This document shows, piece after piece, positions 61,057 to 64,000 of a stretch of 64,000 nucleotides of DNA. The stretch is from Arcobacter siniprincipis. GTDB taxonomy: Bacteria; Campylobacterota; Campylobacteria; Campylobacterales; Arcobacteraceae. The stretch spans positions 2,480,001-2,544,000 of the forward strand of contig NZ_CP182343.1 in assembly GCF_048571125.1 (NCBI RefSeq). The letters are read 5' to 3'. The first letter of the stretch is position 1; the number at the start of each line of letters is the position of its first letter. Under the pieces are notes generated by a model. That model was not told the origin of the DNA and made no database searches. It saw only the letters and a program-made list of their open reading frames with translations. The translations under genes and the position numbers were made by a program.

Positions 61057-61556
61057 TATTTTTCTTCCTTTATTTTAAATGGCCCTATTTCGTATAGAGT
61101 CTCATCTTCATGACTGTTTTTAAAGTCATTTTTTTCAAAAAATGTACTACTAGTCATTTTTGTATTTAGCCCTTTGGCAACCTTTTCAAAAACCTTTATT
61201 GATGATATATTGCTAGGTGACACTGTTGTATAGATTTTTTCAACATCTAAAAAATCTCTTTTAATTATATTCATGATTAGTCGACCTGCTATATCATTTC
61301 CTCTATATTTTCCATCAACTGCAACTTGCCATATGAACAAACTGTTATTTTCATCTGGTTTTAAATATCCAGATACAAAACCTATAACTTTTTCTTCATG
61401 TAATGCAACTGCACAAGTTGATGAAAAATGTGTTGATTGAAGTAAATAAAGGTACTCAGAATTTAAATCTAAAACCTTACTCTCTTTTACCAAATCATAA
61501 ATTTGGATTGCATCAGATTTTTCTGGTTTTCTTATCATAATATTATATGATGACAT
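61056..61556 (-). CDS. ectA: Diaminobutyrate acetyltransferase
   Basis: A 166-residue GNAT-family enzyme making N-gamma-acetyldiaminobutyrate. The GNAT acetyl-CoA loop is VDGKYRGNDIAGRLIM, and LNSEYLYLLQSTHFSSTCAVA is the ectoine-specific substrate part. First gene of ectABCD-ask. A promoter and dyad lie just upstream. Confidence 0.95.
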   Translation of the reverse strand: MSSYNIMIRKPEKSDAIQIYDLVKESKVLDLNSEYLYLLQSTHFSSTCAVALHEEKVIGFVSGYLKPDENNSLFIWQVAVDGKYRGNDIAGRLIMNIIKRDFLDVEKIYTTVSPSNISSIKVFEKVAKGLNTKMTSSTFFEKNDFKNSHEDETLYEIGPFKIKEEK

Positions 61557-61599
61557 AAATTTTACCTTTTTTTGTATTTTTTTTCATATAATATGTTTT

Positions 61600-61636
61600 A
61601 AATTAACACAATAAATGTTAATTTTTTACATATCAA
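61600..61636 (-). promoter_or_regulatory. ect operon promoter with overlapping 9-bp-arm dyad
   Basis: On the minus strand TTGATA (61636-61631), 17 bases and TATTGT (61613-61608) form a plausible sigma-70 promoter. The plus-strand dyad AAATTAACA (61600-61608), 7 bases, TGTTAATTT (61616-61624) overlaps the -10 box. Its position suits a repressor or a MerR-type twist activator. A MerR-like gene is divergent at 61736. Confidence 0.55.
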
Positions 61637-61735
61637 GTGTTTATTATTACATAACTTTCTTAATTTAATCTTAGTTTCTATGTAATTTAAACATTATTTA
61701 TAGTAAAAAATGTATAATTGTGAAAAAGGAAATTA

Positions 61736-62074
61736 GTGGCTTTAATAGATAATGACAAGGAAATATTACCTTTAAGTAGTATTGCAGAACTTTTAGGAAC
61801 AAAAGTAAGAACTTTAAAAATGTACGAAGACAAAGGACTTTTACCTGAAAAGAAAGAGATTAAAAAACTATATTCAATCAATGATACAAAAATGGTCTCT
61901 TTTGTTCACTACTTAGCAAGTGTAAAAAAAATAAATGCAAATGGTATAAAATATATTACAGAAATGGTTGAAAATAATATGGATGAGAATAATAAAGCTC
62001 TGTTTTTAAATATAGTTGAAGAGAAAATGGAGAAATTATCTACAGATGATATAAAAGATATAGAACTTTTATAA
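61736..62074 (+). CDS. MerR-like regulator
   Basis: A 112-residue protein with a MerR/HspR-type winged helix (SSIAELLGTKVRTLKMYEDKGLLPEKKEIKKLYSINDTKMVSFVHYL, about 13-60), then a helical C-terminus without Cys. The start is GTG at 61736 with AAAGGA upstream. Divergent from ectA across a 179-base region, it is a candidate regulator of ectoine synthesis in response to salinity. The known EctR regulators are MarR type, so this would be different. Confidence 0.8.
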   Translation: MALIDNDKEILPLSSIAELLGTKVRTLKMYEDKGLLPEKKEIKKLYSINDTKMVSFVHYLASVKKINANGIKYITEMVENNMDENNKALFLNIVEEKMEKLSTDDIKDIELL

Positions 62075-63253
62075 AAGAACTTTTACAACTTTATTATAAT
62101 AAAAAGCGACAAGAATAAAAGCAAGACCTAAAATAATAGTAATAAAACTAAGAGGAATAATATCTGCTAGAACACCAATAAAAAAGGTAGTAAGTACATT
62201 TGATAACATAAATATCATGTCATTATATGATATTACTCGTCCTAAGTATTTGTGTTCAACTCTTTCTTGTATAAAGGCATAAGTCATTGACCAAATAGTT
62301 GTTGTGGTAAACCCAGTTAAAAACACCATAATTAGTGCCAAATAAAAATTAAATTGAAAAAGTCCCCATAAAATTATTCCTAAGCCTTGAAAGATAAATA
62401 AAAGGGTTAATCTATCTTTGTTTACCCAATTTGTAATAATAAATGGACCTACCATAAGTGCCATTGCTCTAATTGCATTTGTTATACCTATTGATAGAGG
62501 TACTGCAATTACATATTTATACTCATTTTTAGCCAATAAGGTTACCAATGTATCAAAAGAAGTTAATCCAACAGATGCATGTAAAAGCAAAAGATGAAGA
62601 ACATATTTATTATTTTTTATATATAAAAAGCCACCTTTTATCATAGATAAAACTTTTTCTTTTGTATGCACAATTTCTACTTTAAATTCAATATTAAAAA
62701 AAACTAATATAGCTAAAATAAAAAACAAAGCATCTAAAATAATAGCTGTCTTAACTCCAAAATAATTTACAATAAGCCCACTCATTGCCATACCAAAAGC
62801 ATAAGTAAATGACCAAATAATAGAATGAATTTCATTTGTCTTTTTTAAAACATCACCTGAAACTATTTTAGGCAATAGAGTCATTTCAGTGGAAAAAAAC
62901 ATAGAAGCACTACTCATTCTTATAAAAATAAGTATCAACAAAAGCCAAATATCATCTTTATCATTAATAACAAGAAGTAGTAAGGTCATGCATAATTCTG
63001 TACTTAAAAGTGTTAGCATTAGTGGTTTGATTCTGAATCTGTCTATAATGGCACCAGATAAAGGCGCTATCACGATTGCTGGAATAAAGAACATAGCAGT
63101 AACAAGTGAAATTATAAAGGCACTAGAGCCAAAATTTACAAGCATAGTATAAATAGCAACATTTGAAAACCAAGCTCCAAAATAAGCTATTACCTGAAGA
63201 AGTGAAAGCTTTCTTACAAGCGGATAATTAATTAAAAGTTCTTTATAGTTCAA
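62069..63253 (-). CDS. MFS transporter (exporter type)
   Basis: A 394-residue membrane protein with about 12 helices. The A-motif-like loop GAIIDRFRIKPLML lies between helices 2 and 3, and EVEHKYLGRVISYND-like residues (RVEHKYLGRVISYNDMIFML) follow helix 10. This resembles the MFS_3/ENTS-like efflux group. It lies 6 bases downstream of a periplasmic adaptor gene, so the pair may work in export. The substrate is unknown. Confidence 0.88.
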   Translation of the reverse strand: MNYKELLINYPLVRKLSLLQVIAYFGAWFSNVAIYTMLVNFGSSAFIISLVTAMFFIPAIVIAPLSGAIIDRFRIKPLMLTLLSTELCMTLLLLVINDKDDIWLLLILIFIRMSSASMFFSTEMTLLPKIVSGDVLKKTNEIHSIIWSFTYAFGMAMSGLIVNYFGVKTAIILDALFFILAILVFFNIEFKVEIVHTKEKVLSMIKGGFLYIKNNKYVLHLLLLHASVGLTSFDTLVTLLAKNEYKYVIAVPLSIGITNAIRAMALMVGPFIITNWVNKDRLTLLFIFQGLGIILWGLFQFNFYLALIMVFLTGFTTTTIWSMTYAFIQERVEHKYLGRVISYNDMIFMLSNVLTTFFIGVLADIIPLSFITIILGLAFILVAFYYNKVVKVLL

Positions 63254-63259
63254 GTTTTT

Positions 63260-63970
63260 CTATTTAAATTCTATTTTAACAAGTCTAGAAAAAGTTTTAG
63301 GATTTGGTACTATTATTTCGACTTTATATGAAGAGATATGTTTGCTATCAGCTACTTTATAAATTTTATCAACTTTTAAATCACTTTTTTTACCATCAAG
63401 ATATATTGTTTTATTTGAAATTGAATCATAATCAGAAATAGGAATATAAATTTCTAACTTACCTTTACTTAAATCTTTTGTTTCATATAATAAAGTTCCA
63501 GGAGTTACATAATCTCCTTTTTTAACACTTATATTATAAATATAGATTTTTTCTTCCCACAAAACCTTATTTTTAATTGTATCTTCAAGATTGGCTATAT
63601 TTATTATCAAATCACTTTTTGTTGATTCTAAATTTAAAACTTGTATTTTTTGATTATCTTTTTCAAAAGCTGATTTTGAAGATATCTTATACAGTCTATT
63701 ATAATTTTTTTCTTGAATATTTAGCATAGAATCTAAAACTTTTAATTTATTCTTTGTTTGAGCAAGCTCTATTTTATCAACATTATTATCTATTTCTATA
63801 ATTTTTGTTTTTTTATTTAGGTATTTTCCCTCTACTTCTTCATTTGTAAAAAGTATTTTTCCACTTACAGCGGATTTTACTACAAAACTATCATATGGTT
63901 CTAGTTTTGAATAATATTCCATTGCAAATAATAAATGTGCACTTAGAAGAAAAACAGCAACAATTTTCAT
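63260..63970 (-). CDS. Periplasmic membrane-fusion (HlyD/RND-type) adaptor
   Basis: A 236-residue exported protein with signal MKIVAVFLLSAHLLFA. The beta-barrel/lipoyl half is seen in VVKSAVSGKILFTNEEVEGKYLN and ISVKKGDYVTPGTLLYE. A helical hairpin of about 70 residues (LAQTKNKLKVLDSMLN... LNLESTKSDLIINIANLEDTI) separates them. It lacks the N-terminal membrane helix of HlyD and pairs with the MFS gene downstream. Upstream genes (TolC-like outer membrane factor) may lie right of the window. Confidence 0.8.
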   Translation of the reverse strand: MKIVAVFLLSAHLLFAMEYYSKLEPYDSFVVKSAVSGKILFTNEEVEGKYLNKKTKIIEIDNNVDKIELAQTKNKLKVLDSMLNIQEKNYNRLYKISSKSAFEKDNQKIQVLNLESTKSDLIINIANLEDTIKNKVLWEEKIYIYNISVKKGDYVTPGTLLYETKDLSKGKLEIYIPISDYDSISNKTIYLDGKKSDLKVDKIYKVADSKHISSYKVEIIVPNPKTFSRLVKIEFK

Positions 63971-64000
63971 AAATATCCTTTTACAAGTCTAAAGTTTCTA

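Overview
The window is strongly AT-rich and reads as a chromosome segment of a marine Arcobacter-group bacterium (Campylobacterota, Arcobacteraceae). The evidence is the tmRNA tag (ANNTNYAPAYAKVA, close to the Campylobacter tag), Cts-type competence/type II secretion genes, the NspC carboxynorspermidine spermidine pathway, a Fur/FeoAB iron cluster and a complete ectoine/hydroxyectoine operon. Species assignment is inference; no 16S or 23S gene is present.

Positions 1 to about 13,790 are the right part of a lambdoid prophage. The leftward arm carries Cro-like and CII-like regulators, a replication initiator with five 16-bp iterons inside its gene, an HNH nuclease and the small terminase subunit, which runs off the left edge. 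A CI/LexA-like repressor (3929-4549) is divergent from them. Its palindromic operator motif occurs three times in the immunity region and twice more before a separate two-gene operon (4669-5506). The middle holds small membrane proteins, an orphan 5S rRNA gene on the minus strand and a cargo operon (7438-9313). The right arm has a C5 cytosine methyltransferase, small zinc proteins, a YopX-like protein, an excisionase and a tyrosine integrase. The element ends inside a GspF/CtsF gene, which is left without its last quarter, so the prophage appears to have broken a DNA-uptake gene.

Positions 13,792-18,536 hold the rest of the competence operon (two inner-membrane assembly proteins, CtsE ATPase, truncated CtsF) and era. 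At 18,606-18,750 lies a decayed copy of the 3' end of comM, whose intact copy ends at 22,800. The DNA between the copies carries a sulfide:quinone-reductase-like flavoprotein, a DUF1641 protein and a two-component system, and looks like a small insertion at the comM 3' end.

Positions 22,800-34,388 are housekeeping genes: comM, a DUF389 membrane protein, def-clpP-tig, a VWA-TPR (Bat-type) protein, two PPK2 genes, and the carboxynorspermidine pathway with a rubredoxin. tmRNA (34,534-34,928) is followed by an accessory patch with a Fic protein and an AlpA-zeta toxin fusion with a small partner.

Positions 37,469-63,970 carry a membrane diguanylate cyclase with an NMT1-like sensor, an RhlE helicase, the iron cluster, bpt, trpA, panB-ruvB-AI-2E transporter, a leucine-rich-repeat plus J-domain pair, a ferredoxin-thioredoxin-reductase-like/rhodanese fusion with a c-type cytochrome, clpS-clpA, bioD, the ectABCD-ask operon with a divergent MerR-like gene and a dyad over its promoter, and an MFS transporter with a periplasmic adaptor protein.
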